From CAG-411 sp045124315 (GTDB taxonomy: Bacteria > Bacillota > Clostridia > Lachnospirales > Lachnospiraceae), in NCBI GenBank assembly GCA_045124315.1, contig JBGVLO010000176.1, positions 1 through 64,000 of the forward strand: a DNA stretch of 64,000 nucleotides, written 5' to 3'. A model generated the notes under the pieces. It had not been told where the DNA came from. It saw only the letters and a list, made by a program, of their open reading frames with translations, and searched no databases. Both the position numbers and the translations under genes were made by a program. This document shows positions 52,511-62,455 of this stretch, piece by piece. Numbering within the stretch: the stretch's first letter is position 1; each line of letters begins with the position of its first letter.

Positions 52511-55180
52511 TTACATATCTTTCCTGAAATAGGAAATTCCAATGGTTCCAACCCCTGCTGTGCAGGCACTTGAAAAGGATGCTTTTTGCACGATCACACG
52601 CTTAAATTTCACGTATTTTCCCATTTCCTTTTTCACCATTTCAATTTCATTTATACTACATCCTGCATAACTAATAATAACCACACTGTCCTCTACCTTT
52701 TTTCTAGAAAGAAAGTGGAAACGCACAAACAGTTTCCTTGCTTTTTCCATAGAACCCAACAGACAAATCGGAACCTTTACTCTCCCCTGACTTACTATTG
52801 CAATGGGATGAACATTGCTTCTATCTAATAATTTTCGTTGCAACATGTTAAAAAATCCGTACTCATTTAAAGAAGCTGCCTCTGGCATAATAAATCCGCT
52901 ATGCACTTTTTTCTTCATATGCTCAATCTTATTTAAAATGTTCTCATAGGTATTGCCTTCCTGTACCAACTCTGCTGCATACATTACCAACAATCCCTGA
53001 CCTCCGGAAATCAGGCATGAGTCCACCACTTCCACATTGTCAAAACATTTTGCAGCTTTCATAGCTACTCTATGACTCAGACCAATACCGGAAGACAAAG
53101 AAATATGAATCACCCGTTCTGCTTCCATCAAAACATCCGCAAAGAAATCTTCATACTCCTCCACAGACGCACTGGCCGGCCTTACATCTCGAAATTCCAT
53201 TCTTGCCAAGCTATCTGTATCTACCTCTTTGGTATCGGCAAACCTTCCCTTTGAGGTCTGAATATAAAGATACATCACACGAATATCCATATCCTTTACT
53301 ATACTTTCCGGAAGGTCGCAAACACAGTCTGTAGTGATACATATCTTCTTTTTTCGCTTAACAAAGACATGCTGATTTTCTACAGAACCATCCCTTGTGT
53401 CCTCCAATCTCTGTTCTACAATTTCATCCGGAATAAAACGAACCAACATTCGCTCCAACTGAGTACCCACAATAGGCTTTTGCAGATAATCACTAAAACC
53501 ATATTCTTCACAAAGCTGTATAGCCACCCGTTCACTTTCTGCAGTGGACAAAATACAGTGGGAATTCCGACAAAATCCATTGCTTTGACTTCGAATAGCT
53601 TTTAATGTGGCCGCTCCATCCATACCTACCATACGATTATCAATAAAAATGACATGGTAGAACTTCTCTTTTGTCTTTTCCAGACATTCTTCTCCACTCT
53701 CTGCAAAATCAATCTGCACCTTAGTACTTTCCAGTAATCTTTTAATTACCATAAGGTTCATCTTGTAGTCATCCACCACAAGCACTTTGGCCTCCGGTGC
53801 CTGGAAATACGGTACATATTCTTCCAATACATTTCGTTTTTCCGTGAAGAATGCCACCTTTCCCATGGATTCAGGATTGCCTACTCCCTGTTCCAGCTCC
53901 ACAGTAAAAGTAGAACCCTTGGTATAAATACTGTCCACATGAATCTGTCCATTCATCATAAGCACCAGCTGTTTGGTAATGGACAATCCCAATCCAGTTC
54001 CCTCAATCTTTTGATTTGCTTTGCTATTCACACGCTTAAATCGGTCAAATAAACTGTCCAAATCCTCTTTTCGAATACCAACACCCGTATCTTCTACTGC
54101 CACAGTGAGCTTGACCCGGTCTTCTCCTATATAGTCGGAGTAGGCATTTATGGTAACCGTTCCCTCCTCCGTGTATTTGCAGGCATTGGTTAACAAATTT
54201 AGGAGTACCTGTTGGATTCGTCTCTCATCTCCAATGAGCTGTTTGGGAATTTCACTATCCACAATCACCCGAAATTCCAGATTTTTTTCTTGCATACGGA
54301 TAGCCATTAAATCCACTACATCCTGAAACAAATCTTTGGTAACATATTCTCTCTCTACAATTTCCATACACTGTGCCTGAATCTGAGAAAAATCCAGAAT
54401 ATCATTGACCAAATTCAGCAGCATCTTACCTGCGTTCTGAACATCAAGAGCATATTCCCGGATATTTTCCTCTTTGCTCTGTCGTAACACCATCTCATTC
54501 AGGCCGATTACGCTGTTAATAGGGGTACGAAGCTCATGACTCATACTGGCAAAAAATTTCTCTCTATCCCGTGATAACTCCTCCAGCTCTTTTTTCTGCT
54601 GATTGGACACACGTTTTTCCTGGCGGTAAATTTTTGTTTGGAATTTAATAATCGCCCCTATAGCTACGGCTGACATCATGAGACTGAAATAAGAATCAAA
54701 ATACTCCACGTTACTGTTATCGAACAAAGTAACCCACTCCGGATGACGCACTGCTAATATATATACAATGGAATCCTCTAAAATTGCCAAACTAGCATAC
54801 ACAATCAGTTTCTTACCAGAAAACAAAACAAAGATAAAAACAATCCCTACAAGAAGGCAACCAGGGGTGCCCCCATGGATCCCTCCACTGGAAAAAAAGA
54901 TATAAGGAAAGACCACATACACCAATAAAGGTATGGCAATACTGGCAACAGCTTCCACCTTATTATTCCAAAAAACCAAAATCAACGATATTCCCATGAT
55001 CGCCAACACAGCCAGCATCTGAACGATCAAGAGAGCATCGGCAGAGATAATGAGATTTTCTAACATTGTCAGCACACTCATTATAGCTCCCGCTAAAAGA
55101 CAAAAACACATAAGACGATTCTGAAGATCTCTCCCTTCACCCAAAAGCGTACGAAGTATATTTGATATTTTCTTGATCAT
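52511..55180 (-). CDS. Hybrid histidine kinase with receiver and C-terminal DegV (fatty-acid-binding) domain
   Basis: An 889-aa protein. About six membrane helices (20-185); coiled coil (185-208); HisKA with ASMSHELRTP (His215); HATPase (VEDTGVGIR, EGTGLGLS; ~320-430); receiver (465-585) with VVDD (Asp470/471), phospho-Asp514 in IFIDNRMVG and Lys568 in LQKPI. Residues ~610-885 match DegV proteins: ITTDCVCDLPESIV (usual TDSTCDLP), RPASASVEEYEDFF, IHISLSSGIGLSHRVAM, VEVVDSCLISGGQGLLV, PIAIVSQGRVKV. DegV-fold proteins bind a fatty acyl chain, and in FakB present it to a kinase. The start at 55180 (GGAGG, 7 nt) is better than 55204. Last gene of the che operon. A lipid-gated phosphorelay is my inference. 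Confidence 0.92.
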   Translation of the reverse strand: MIKKISNILRTLLGEGRDLQNRLMCFCLLAGAIMSVLTMLENLIISADALLIVQMLAVLAIMGISLILVFWNNKVEAVASIAIPLLVYVVFPYIFFSSGGIHGGTPGCLLVGIVFIFVLFSGKKLIVYASLAILEDSIVYILAVRHPEWVTLFDNSNVEYFDSYFSLMMSAVAIGAIIKFQTKIYRQEKRVSNQQKKELEELSRDREKFFASMSHELRTPINSVIGLNEMVLRQSKEENIREYALDVQNAGKMLLNLVNDILDFSQIQAQCMEIVEREYVTKDLFQDVVDLMAIRMQEKNLEFRVIVDSEIPKQLIGDERRIQQVLLNLLTNACKYTEEGTVTINAYSDYIGEDRVKLTVAVEDTGVGIRKEDLDSLFDRFKRVNSKANQKIEGTGLGLSITKQLVLMMNGQIHVDSIYTKGSTFTVELEQGVGNPESMGKVAFFTEKRNVLEEYVPYFQAPEAKVLVVDDYKMNLMVIKRLLESTKVQIDFAESGEECLEKTKEKFYHVIFIDNRMVGMDGAATLKAIRSQSNGFCRNSHCILSTAESERVAIQLCEEYGFSDYLQKPIVGTQLERMLVRFIPDEIVEQRLEDTRDGSVENQHVFVKRKKKICITTDCVCDLPESIVKDMDIRVMYLYIQTSKGRFADTKEVDTDSLARMEFRDVRPASASVEEYEDFFADVLMEAERVIHISLSSGIGLSHRVAMKAAKCFDNVEVVDSCLISGGQGLLVMYAAELVQEGNTYENILNKIEHMKKKVHSGFIMPEAASLNEYGFFNMLQRKLLDRSNVHPIAIVSQGRVKVPICLLGSMEKARKLFVRFHFLSRKKVEDSVVIISYAGCSINEIEMVKKEMGKYVKFKRVIVQKASFSSACTAGVGTIGISYFRKDM

Positions 55181-55210
55181 GGAAACACCTCCTTTTTCAT
55201 TCAACCAAAA

Positions 55211-58200
55211 CTAACCCTGTTTCTCCATCTTTTTCTTAAGTTCCGATTTCACTTTCACTAAGGTATCGTAAGCCGACATAAAGTCTGACATTTCAACTTT
55301 CCGCAAAATGGATGTCAATGGCTTGTCCAATGACACTCCACCATAAGAATATTTCTGTAAATCCTTTAAAATCTCAGCCATTGCGTCTCCATCAAAGTCA
55401 TACATTTTCTCCTCTAACTGAGAAATCCTGCTGTCAAACTCCTGTTCTGAAATTTCTTCCAGAGAAACAGTCTCCTCTACAGCCCCATTTCCCTCCTGTT
55501 GTTCATAAATCAATGGACTGGCATGTAAAAATGTATTCACACGAACATACTCGTCCATAAACAGTTGATGATTGGCATCAATATAAGCTTCGTCTGTATC
55601 TTTTCCAGCCTGCTCCAAATTTTTTGCCATGTCTGATAACTGATTGGCACCTACCGATTTCATGGAGCTCTTTACTCCATGTACCAAAATCGTGTACTCT
55701 TTCCAGTTTCTCTCTTCATAGAACTTCTGAATCGACTCCATATTTTCCTCTGCCGTGTCTCCACAAATTCTGAGGATTTCAATGAGATTTTCCTCCCCTC
55801 CACAATATAGTGTTCCTGACTGAATGTCTAAATCTCCAATTACCATATTATCCACCTCCATAGTATTTTCTTCTGCCTCCTGTTCTTCCTGAACAAGTGC
55901 AGTTTTTTGCTCTTCCACTTCTTCCGTATGCTCTTTTGCAATTAGAAAATCTTCATCTCGGCTGGTTGCTTTTACAGAGGCATACGTAGAAATCGGCTTT
56001 TCCTCTTTTCCCTTTTCCTCTGTATCCTGAGCAGTCACTTCCTCCTCATAGCAAACCACTTTCTCTTCCGGGAGATTACGGCACAATACACGCTCCAAAA
56101 CAGAACGTTCCAACGGCTTCTCTAAGAAATCCGTAAAGCCCTCCTCCAAAAACATCTCTCTGGCACCTGCAATAGCATTGGCTGTCAACGCTACAATTGG
56201 CACATTCCGATAATAATTTCCAATTTTTGCTCGAATGCGATGCATGGTCTCAATTCCATCCATCTCCGGCATCATATGATCCATAAAGATCAAATCATAT
56301 CGATTATCCTCTACCAATTGCAATGCTGCCTTTCCGCTAATAGCTGTACTCACCTGAATATTGTACTTATGCAGGAAGCCTTCCACCACTTTCAAGTTCA
56401 TACGATTATCATCCACCACAAGAATGTGTGCATTTTTCGTGGCAACCAATCTTCCATTAATCTGATACTCTGCCTGTTCCTTTATGTTAGACCCTTTCAT
56501 AGTGGTAATTACCGGAACAATGTAAAATGGCTTATACAACCGAATACAACGCTCCGAAATCTCCTCCTGATTGTCCTGATGAGACACTACCACCACCACA
56601 TCTGTAGTTTTCGCCAATTCCACGAAATAAGCACTATCCTCATTGTATTCCCTGACACTGATAAACAAATGGGAAAACTTTTCTGCTTGAAATCTTCGCT
56701 TAAGCTCACTTAGACTTGTAAACATATGACTCTTCACCTTAGTCTGGGCAATCATATGCTCAATACATTTCTCATACTCGTCCCTCACCTGTGGCAGTAC
56801 AAACTTCTCCATATTGAGGTAAACACCAATATTGTATTCATCCGGTTTTTCCAAGTGAATAATCGGGTTTGAATCTACGACTTTCTGTGGAATGACCACT
56901 CGCATGACGGTTCCTTCTCCCACAACACTCTTCATACTGATGAAACCACCCATCTGCTCGGTCAGTATCTGAGAAACAGTAAGACCAAGTCCCATACCTC
57001 CAGCTCTCCGGTTTCTCTTAGTATCTCCCTGACTAAAACAGCTAAACAACAATTCCTGCTTCTCAGGTTCAATACCAATTCCCGTATCTTTTACAGTAAT
57101 GTTTAGATTAATCCCATAGGATTCCCATCGATAACCAATATAAATGCTAACACAGCCATCTTCTGTAAACTTCAATGAATTATCCAGTAAATTCATTAGA
57201 ACCCTTCGAATTTTCTTTTCATCCCCCACCAATCCACAAGGAATGGACGCATCGCAATCTACGATTAATTCGATATTCTTCTCATTCATCTTAGCAAGCG
57301 TCATATTGATTACATCATTCAAAGTAGATGTAATGTTATAATTTTCCTCTGCCAACTGGATTCGCCCACTCTGTAACTCAGAGAAGTCCAAAATATCCCC
57401 AACTACCGATGACAAATTCTTCCCTGCCGTCTGTATATAAAAAATCTGTTCCCGAAGTTCCTTTTCGTGTTCCTGTTGTAATAAAATATCACTAATCCCA
57501 CAAATGGTATTGATAGGTGTACGAATCTCGTGACTGACATTGGACAAGAAATCATCCTTACTGTTTTCTACCTCTTTTAATTCCATAATGGTACGCTTAA
57601 TCCGTTCCATATTTTCGTTTCGTTTTTTTACCCAGAACACAATGACATACACCGTCAGTTCAATGTTTGCAAAATGCAACAACGCCCAAAACCCATCTTC
57701 CTTAACACTTAATTTCTCCAATATAAAAAACTGGGAAAAGAATATAATCACATTGGACAAGGTAAACCATCGTAACAAATCTGTATTACCTATTAACCCC
57801 ACAGTCGCAACCATCGCAACCAAAAACGGTATGACTTGATATACATCTTCTGCCTCTATGGAATATACACACAACGTCACTTGCATCATAAGTACAATGT
57901 AAGTAGACTTAATAAATATATTCCCAGAATTACCCAGATATACAATCCAAGATACAATACCAGCAATAAGCAAAACCATACTGATCCATGGCTTTTCATA
58001 CCATAACAAAGAACAACCTACAAAGAAGCAGCTATATATGGTATAGATTAGCAGAACCATCCGAACAGAAAATTTCATACTTTCCTGCATCTGACGTTCC
58101 CGTCCCTCCATCTGCTTTTGAGCATTTCGCTGACGGACATTTTCTAATTCTGCAGCAAAGCTTTCTGAACTGCCATTCTTTCCATGCATAAAACGCTTTC

Positions 58201-58243
58201 TATTTCTGTCATTTTGTTGTCCTTGTGTTCTCCCATGTTCCAT
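55211..58243 (-). CDS. Membrane hybrid histidine kinase with pseudo-receiver, receiver and Hpt domain
   Basis: A 1,010-aa protein. A long basic N-terminal cytosolic tail (1-55) precedes about six helices (57-205). HisKA FLSNVSHEIRTP (His238); HATPase (VKDTGIGIE, GGMGLGLT; 335-452); a receiver-like fold (468-580) lacking the phospho-Asp (FISVREYN at that place); a true receiver (605-715) with VVDDN, Asp655 in IFMDHMMPE and Lys709; an acidic linker (730-800); Hpt domain with VHGVKSSMKSVGA (His855). A complete four-step relay (His-Asp-His) in one chain. SD GGGGGG at 6 nt. It lies 148 nt after mcp and 30 nt before the DegV-fusion kinase. Confidence 0.93.
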   Translation of the reverse strand: MEHGRTQGQQNDRNRKRFMHGKNGSSESFAAELENVRQRNAQKQMEGRERQMQESMKFSVRMVLLIYTIYSCFFVGCSLLWYEKPWISMVLLIAGIVSWIVYLGNSGNIFIKSTYIVLMMQVTLCVYSIEAEDVYQVIPFLVAMVATVGLIGNTDLLRWFTLSNVIIFFSQFFILEKLSVKEDGFWALLHFANIELTVYVIVFWVKKRNENMERIKRTIMELKEVENSKDDFLSNVSHEIRTPINTICGISDILLQQEHEKELREQIFYIQTAGKNLSSVVGDILDFSELQSGRIQLAEENYNITSTLNDVINMTLAKMNEKNIELIVDCDASIPCGLVGDEKKIRRVLMNLLDNSLKFTEDGCVSIYIGYRWESYGINLNITVKDTGIGIEPEKQELLFSCFSQGDTKRNRRAGGMGLGLTVSQILTEQMGGFISMKSVVGEGTVMRVVIPQKVVDSNPIIHLEKPDEYNIGVYLNMEKFVLPQVRDEYEKCIEHMIAQTKVKSHMFTSLSELKRRFQAEKFSHLFISVREYNEDSAYFVELAKTTDVVVVVSHQDNQEEISERCIRLYKPFYIVPVITTMKGSNIKEQAEYQINGRLVATKNAHILVVDDNRMNLKVVEGFLHKYNIQVSTAISGKAALQLVEDNRYDLIFMDHMMPEMDGIETMHRIRAKIGNYYRNVPIVALTANAIAGAREMFLEEGFTDFLEKPLERSVLERVLCRNLPEEKVVCYEEEVTAQDTEEKGKEEKPISTYASVKATSRDEDFLIAKEHTEEVEEQKTALVQEEQEAEENTMEVDNMVIGDLDIQSGTLYCGGEENLIEILRICGDTAEENMESIQKFYEERNWKEYTILVHGVKSSMKSVGANQLSDMAKNLEQAGKDTDEAYIDANHQLFMDEYVRVNTFLHASPLIYEQQEGNGAVEETVSLEEISEQEFDSRISQLEEKMYDFDGDAMAEILKDLQKYSYGGVSLDKPLTSILRKVEMSDFMSAYDTLVKVKSELKKKMEKQG

Positions 58244-58280
58244 ACACTGCCCCCCTTTGTCCGTGCGTATTCTTTGCCAT

Positions 58281-58374
58281 AAAGATACCGTTTGCCACCG
58301 GTATCTTTACGACAAAAAACACGACCCATTCCAAACCACCGATACACCAATCAACCCCTTTAGACTGGTGTATC
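58281..58374 (-). promoter_or_regulatory. Two hairpins between mcp and the hybrid kinase genes
   Basis: Stems GATACACCA/TGGTGTATC (58341-58374) and AAAGATACCG/CGGTATCTTT (58281-58308), separated on the minus strand by GTGTTTTTTGTCG. They could lower transcription into the two kinase genes or define mRNA processing. Confidence 0.5.
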
Positions 58375-58391
58375 TGCGGAATATTCTGATC

Positions 58392-59741
58392 TTAGTATTT
58401 ACCAAATCCGGAACCAAGTGAAATAATCTGCTCATTTCGATTCGTCCTGCTAAAATCTGCTGTAACAGGCTTTGCTACACTCTTATTCGCGCCATTTCCC
58501 AAGTTATATGCTGATAACAATTCTGTCATTCTTCCTGACTGATTAGACAACTCAATACTTGCAGCTGCACATTCCTGACTGGTTGCTGAGTTATTCTGTA
58601 CAACCTGTGATACCTGCTCGATTGCCTGATCCACCTGCTCAATAGCAGTTGCCTGGTAATTCGAAGCAGTTGCAATTCCCTCAACAATCTTACCACTTTC
58701 CAATACCACATCTGTAATTAACTGAATTGCCTGAGCAGTCTCATCCACAATCTTAGACCCTGCCTCTACTTTTACAATGGAATCTTCAATCAATTCTGCA
58801 GTCTCTGAAGCTGCTGCCGCACTCTTTGCAGCAAGATTGCGAACTTCCTCTGCAACTACTGCAAATCCCTTTCCTGCTTCTCCTGCTCTTGCAGCCTCAA
58901 CTGCTGCATTTAATGCAAGGATATTTGTCTGGAACGCAATATCATCAATCACTTTAATGATCTTTGAAATACTCTCGGAAGATGCATTAATTTCCTGCAT
59001 GGCGCGCATCATTTCCTGCATGTCTTCTTTTCCCTTTTCCACACTTTCAATGGCACTGCTCATAAGACCTGCTGCCTTGTCTGCTTCTGTGGCATTTTCT
59101 CTTGTCTTTCCTGCAATCTCATCAATGGAAGAGGTAATCTGCTCAATGGCGCTTGCCTGTTCTGTAGATCCCTGAGCCAATGCTTCACTGGCACTTGCTA
59201 CCTGGGAAGAACTTGTCATTACCTGATAAGCAGCATCATTGATATGGGACACGGTATCATAGTTGTTTTTTACCAAATGTCTCAATGCACGACCTAACAA
59301 ATCTTTCTCCGAACGGACTCTGACCTCCACGGTAAGGTCCCCATCGGATACCTGCTTGGCAATTCCCGCCTGATATCGCATATTGTCTACTACTTCTTGA
59401 AATTCATCTACTAGTACTCCTAACTCATCATTGCATACCTTTACAAGCTTAGTATCACAGTCTCCTTCTGCCAGACAGTCTGCCGCCTTTTTCAAATTCT
59501 CTACTGACATTCGGATGCTCCTGGTCACCCCAATGGAAATGAATGCCATAACAGCCACCAAAAGAAGCATTGTTACTGTAATAAAAATTCCATAATTTTT
59601 CAAATACCGCTCCGGATTCGACACTCCTTCCACAAACTTGCAACAGGTAGAATACCCACAATACACTAAAATCACCACTAAAATATCAATGATAACAAAT
59701 CCGCTTATTAATTTTGTGTTAATCTTCATATCTTTTAACAT
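58392..59741 (-). CDS. Methyl-accepting chemotaxis protein with minimal external loop
   Basis: A 449-aa receptor. Two membrane helices (~10-30 and ~50-72) enclose only about 20 residues (CKFVEGVSNPERYLK), so there is no ligand-binding domain outside. HAMP ~73-130 (RSIRMSVENLKKAADCLAEGD), then the signalling domain with the tip FQTNILALNAAVEAARAGEAGKGFAVVAEEV near 270-300 (split by methylation helices). C-terminus SLGSGFGKY, without a CheR-binding pentapeptide. SD GGGGG 8 nt upstream. It follows cheW after 3 nt and is probably the dedicated receptor of this operon. Confidence 0.95.
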   Translation of the reverse strand: MLKDMKINTKLISGFVIIDILVVILVYCGYSTCCKFVEGVSNPERYLKNYGIFITVTMLLLVAVMAFISIGVTRSIRMSVENLKKAADCLAEGDCDTKLVKVCNDELGVLVDEFQEVVDNMRYQAGIAKQVSDGDLTVEVRVRSEKDLLGRALRHLVKNNYDTVSHINDAAYQVMTSSSQVASASEALAQGSTEQASAIEQITSSIDEIAGKTRENATEADKAAGLMSSAIESVEKGKEDMQEMMRAMQEINASSESISKIIKVIDDIAFQTNILALNAAVEAARAGEAGKGFAVVAEEVRNLAAKSAAAASETAELIEDSIVKVEAGSKIVDETAQAIQLITDVVLESGKIVEGIATASNYQATAIEQVDQAIEQVSQVVQNNSATSQECAAASIELSNQSGRMTELLSAYNLGNGANKSVAKPVTADFSRTNRNEQIISLGSGFGKY

Positions 59742-59744
59742 AAT

Positions 59745-60260
59745 CTATTCCCCCTCTTCCTCATTGGTTAAATTCACACTGTCAAGGATTGCAATATCCT
59801 CATCGTTTAATAGTTTTTCAGGATCCAGCAACAGCTTCACCGAATCTCCCACTTTTCCAATGGACTTTACAAACACATGATGTGCTTTGTCTGCTTTTCC
59901 AATGGCAGGAGATGGTAAAATATTTTCCTCCGGTATCTCTACTACCTCTGCAATTCTCTCAACAATGAGCCCTGCCACAGTGTCCCCAACATTGAGTACG
60001 ATGATACAGGTTCTGTCATTGTACTCAATGGGCTCCTGACCAAAACGCAGACGCACATCCACTACAGGAATAATCTTACCACGCAGGTTGATCAGCCCCT
60101 TAATATAGTTTTCACATTCCGGTATCTCTGTGATCTCCTGATATACAATGATCTCATTTACATATTGAATCTTAATACCAAAAAATTCATTTCCCGACTG
60201 GAATGTAACATATTTTCCTTTTTGCTGTTCCACTTCTTTTTCCTTTTCTTTATTACTCAT
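59745..60260 (-). CDS. cheW: Chemotaxis coupling protein CheW
   Basis: A 171-aa CheW-fold protein linking receptors to CheA. The SH3-like double barrel is recognisable: YVTFQSGNEFFGIKIQYVNEI, CENYIKGLINLRGKIIPVVDVRLRFG, CIIVLNVGDTVAGLIVERIAEVVEI. It has a charged N-terminal extension (MSNKEKEKEVEQQ) and an acidic C-terminal tail (NLTNEEEGE), both longer than usual. SD AGGAGGGGG is upstream. 17 nt after cheA. Confidence 0.96.
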   Translation of the reverse strand: MSNKEKEKEVEQQKGKYVTFQSGNEFFGIKIQYVNEIIVYQEITEIPECENYIKGLINLRGKIIPVVDVRLRFGQEPIEYNDRTCIIVLNVGDTVAGLIVERIAEVVEIPEENILPSPAIGKADKAHHVFVKSIGKVGDSVKLLLDPEKLLNDEDIAILDSVNLTNEEEGE

Positions 60261-60277
60261 GGCATTCCCCCTCCTTT

Positions 60278-62422
60278 CTATTCTAACAACCCTGCGGCAT
60301 CTAATATCAATGCAATACTGCCATCACCAAGTTGTGTACATCCCGATAATCCCTTTACCTTCTTTATGTAATCCGGAATTGGCTTTACTACGATTTCCTG
60401 CTTGCCAATCAGTCGATCTACCAGGAGACATACAATCTGCTTGTCTACCTCAACAATTACCAGCATACCGTCTTCCGTATCTGCCTCATATCCTTTCAAA
60501 TCGTACCATTCGCCCACTCGCAAAACAGGAAATCCCTCGCCACGAATCATGACAAATTCTTGTCCATCCGGATCTTTCACCAGATGATTGTCCCGGACAC
60601 CCACGAATTCCTTTACCATGCCCGTCTCAATAACAAAGGAAGATTTTCCAACCTCCATGACAATTCCATCAATAATTGCAAGTGTCAAAGGTATCTTCAT
60701 ATTCATGGTAGTTCCCATTCCAGGGGTACTTTCAATTTCCAGCGTTCCTCCAATGGATTGAAGATTGGAAACCACTACATCCATACCAACACCTCGGCCG
60801 GAAAGTTCCGTAACCTTCTCATTGGTAGAAAATCCCGGAAGGGTAATGAACTGATACACTTCCTTGTCCGTATAGGAGGCTTCGTCTCTTCCATATTCCA
60901 GCAATCCCTGTTTTCTTGCCTTTGCCATAATCTTATTTCGGTCCAGACCGCCACCATTGTCGGTAACACCGATCCATACCTTACCCGATTCTGTCTTGGC
61001 GGATAATGTTACTTTCCCCTTTTCTTTCTTACCGGCTTTTTCTCGCTCTTCATTCTCCTCGATACCATGGTCAACGGAATTACGAACCAAGTGCATCAAT
61101 GGATCGGAAATGTGCTCAATAATGTTCTTATCCACTTCCGTGTGCTCCCCAATCATTTCAAACTCAACATCCTTGCCTAGTTTTCTGGAAGCATCAAACA
61201 CAATACGATTCATCTTCTGGAACGTATTTGTAAGTGGAACCATTCGCATACTCATAATTACATTCTGCAGATCTGTGGAAATCTTGGCCATCTGCCCTGC
61301 AGCTTTGTTGAAATTGTCAAGCTTGAGTCCCGGAACCTTCAAATCCGGATTCTGTAACACTACGGACTCGGAAATAACCAACTCCCCGATCAGGTCCATC
61401 AACATATCCATCTTCTTAACATCCACACTGATAAAGCTTGCCTTCTCCTGTTTCTTTGGCTTATCCTTAGCAAGCTTCTTCTGCTTACCGGGACCTTTCG
61501 ACTCAATGACAAAATCACCGGGTGCCATAGGCTTATCCACTTTGGTCTTCGGTAAATCCTCCGGCATGATTACAGCACCGATCATCTGGTCGCTGTCTCC
61601 TTCGTCAATTCGGATCTCCGTACCAAAGCTGTCAAATCCCTGTCCAAATTCCTTGGCACTGCACTCGTAAATATCCACTTTCTTTAATTCGTATCCCTCA
61701 TGGATCAGTTTTCGAATATCCTCCTCACTGCACTGTGCCTGCAGTAAGATTTTGAACCCATTCTCCATAATCTCATCTGCACTGCTCTCATTGGTCAGAA
61801 TATCCTCTGGATAATACAGCAAGTCTTCTGCCATCTCTTTCAAAGCATATACTGCCTTGTAAGCATGTACATTTGCCAATTCAATTCCATCCTCATAAGT
61901 AAGGTAGATCTTGTAGAAATGACTGGCCTCTGTATACATAGGTGCCAGATAAAACTGTGTTGGCTCCTCATGTACATTTTCCTTGATTACCTTCTCTTTT
62001 TCTTTTTTGGTTACCCCCTTAATAGACCCTAAAAATTTATCTAATGTATCGATCAATTCTTTTGGGTCCCCGTCTGCCTGTTCTCCATTCTGAAGTTTTT
62101 CCATCTCATTTGTGATAAAATCCGCCACATCTAACACATGTGCCACTAACTCCACATGGGAAACATTTTCCGGGTGCGACTCTCTCAGATAAAAGAAAAT
62201 ATCCTCCAACTTATGAGAAAGTGCTGTGATTCCCTCAAACATCATAATACCCGACGAACCTTTGATGGTGTGCATGGTTCGGAATATTTCATTCATGCTT
62301 TCTTCATCAAAACAGTCCGCATCTTTCTGCTCGAGAACAATTTCCTGCAAACGTTCTAACAGTTGCCCATTCTCAAACAGATACATGTCCAGCATTCCTT
62401 CTGTGTTAAACTCTTCTGCCAT
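60278..62422 (-). CDS. cheA: Chemotaxis histidine kinase CheA
   Basis: A 714-aa kinase. P1/Hpt (1-130) with phospho-acceptor in RTMHTIKGSSGIM (His51); a P2-like domain (~155-290) with unusual sequence; dimerisation P3 (~330-395); P4 ATPase (HLVRNSVDHGIEENEER, VTDNGGGLDRNKI, SGRGVGMDVV); P5 CheW-like (~580-710). It autophosphorylates under receptor control and passes phosphate to the receiver protein and CheB encoded just upstream. SD GGGGAGG 5 nt before the ATG. It is in the middle of the operon. Confidence 0.97.
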   Translation of the reverse strand: MAEEFNTEGMLDMYLFENGQLLERLQEIVLEQKDADCFDEESMNEIFRTMHTIKGSSGIMMFEGITALSHKLEDIFFYLRESHPENVSHVELVAHVLDVADFITNEMEKLQNGEQADGDPKELIDTLDKFLGSIKGVTKKEKEKVIKENVHEEPTQFYLAPMYTEASHFYKIYLTYEDGIELANVHAYKAVYALKEMAEDLLYYPEDILTNESSADEIMENGFKILLQAQCSEEDIRKLIHEGYELKKVDIYECSAKEFGQGFDSFGTEIRIDEGDSDQMIGAVIMPEDLPKTKVDKPMAPGDFVIESKGPGKQKKLAKDKPKKQEKASFISVDVKKMDMLMDLIGELVISESVVLQNPDLKVPGLKLDNFNKAAGQMAKISTDLQNVIMSMRMVPLTNTFQKMNRIVFDASRKLGKDVEFEMIGEHTEVDKNIIEHISDPLMHLVRNSVDHGIEENEEREKAGKKEKGKVTLSAKTESGKVWIGVTDNGGGLDRNKIMAKARKQGLLEYGRDEASYTDKEVYQFITLPGFSTNEKVTELSGRGVGMDVVVSNLQSIGGTLEIESTPGMGTTMNMKIPLTLAIIDGIVMEVGKSSFVIETGMVKEFVGVRDNHLVKDPDGQEFVMIRGEGFPVLRVGEWYDLKGYEADTEDGMLVIVEVDKQIVCLLVDRLIGKQEIVVKPIPDYIKKVKGLSGCTQLGDGSIALILDAAGLLE

Positions 62423-62455
62423 GTTGTCCTCCCCTTTCGCCGATCAGATATTTTG

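Noticed and set aside
60957..61670. A 237-codon open frame antisense to cheA
   Set aside because: No recognisable domain or SD; mirror of the conserved CheA sequence.
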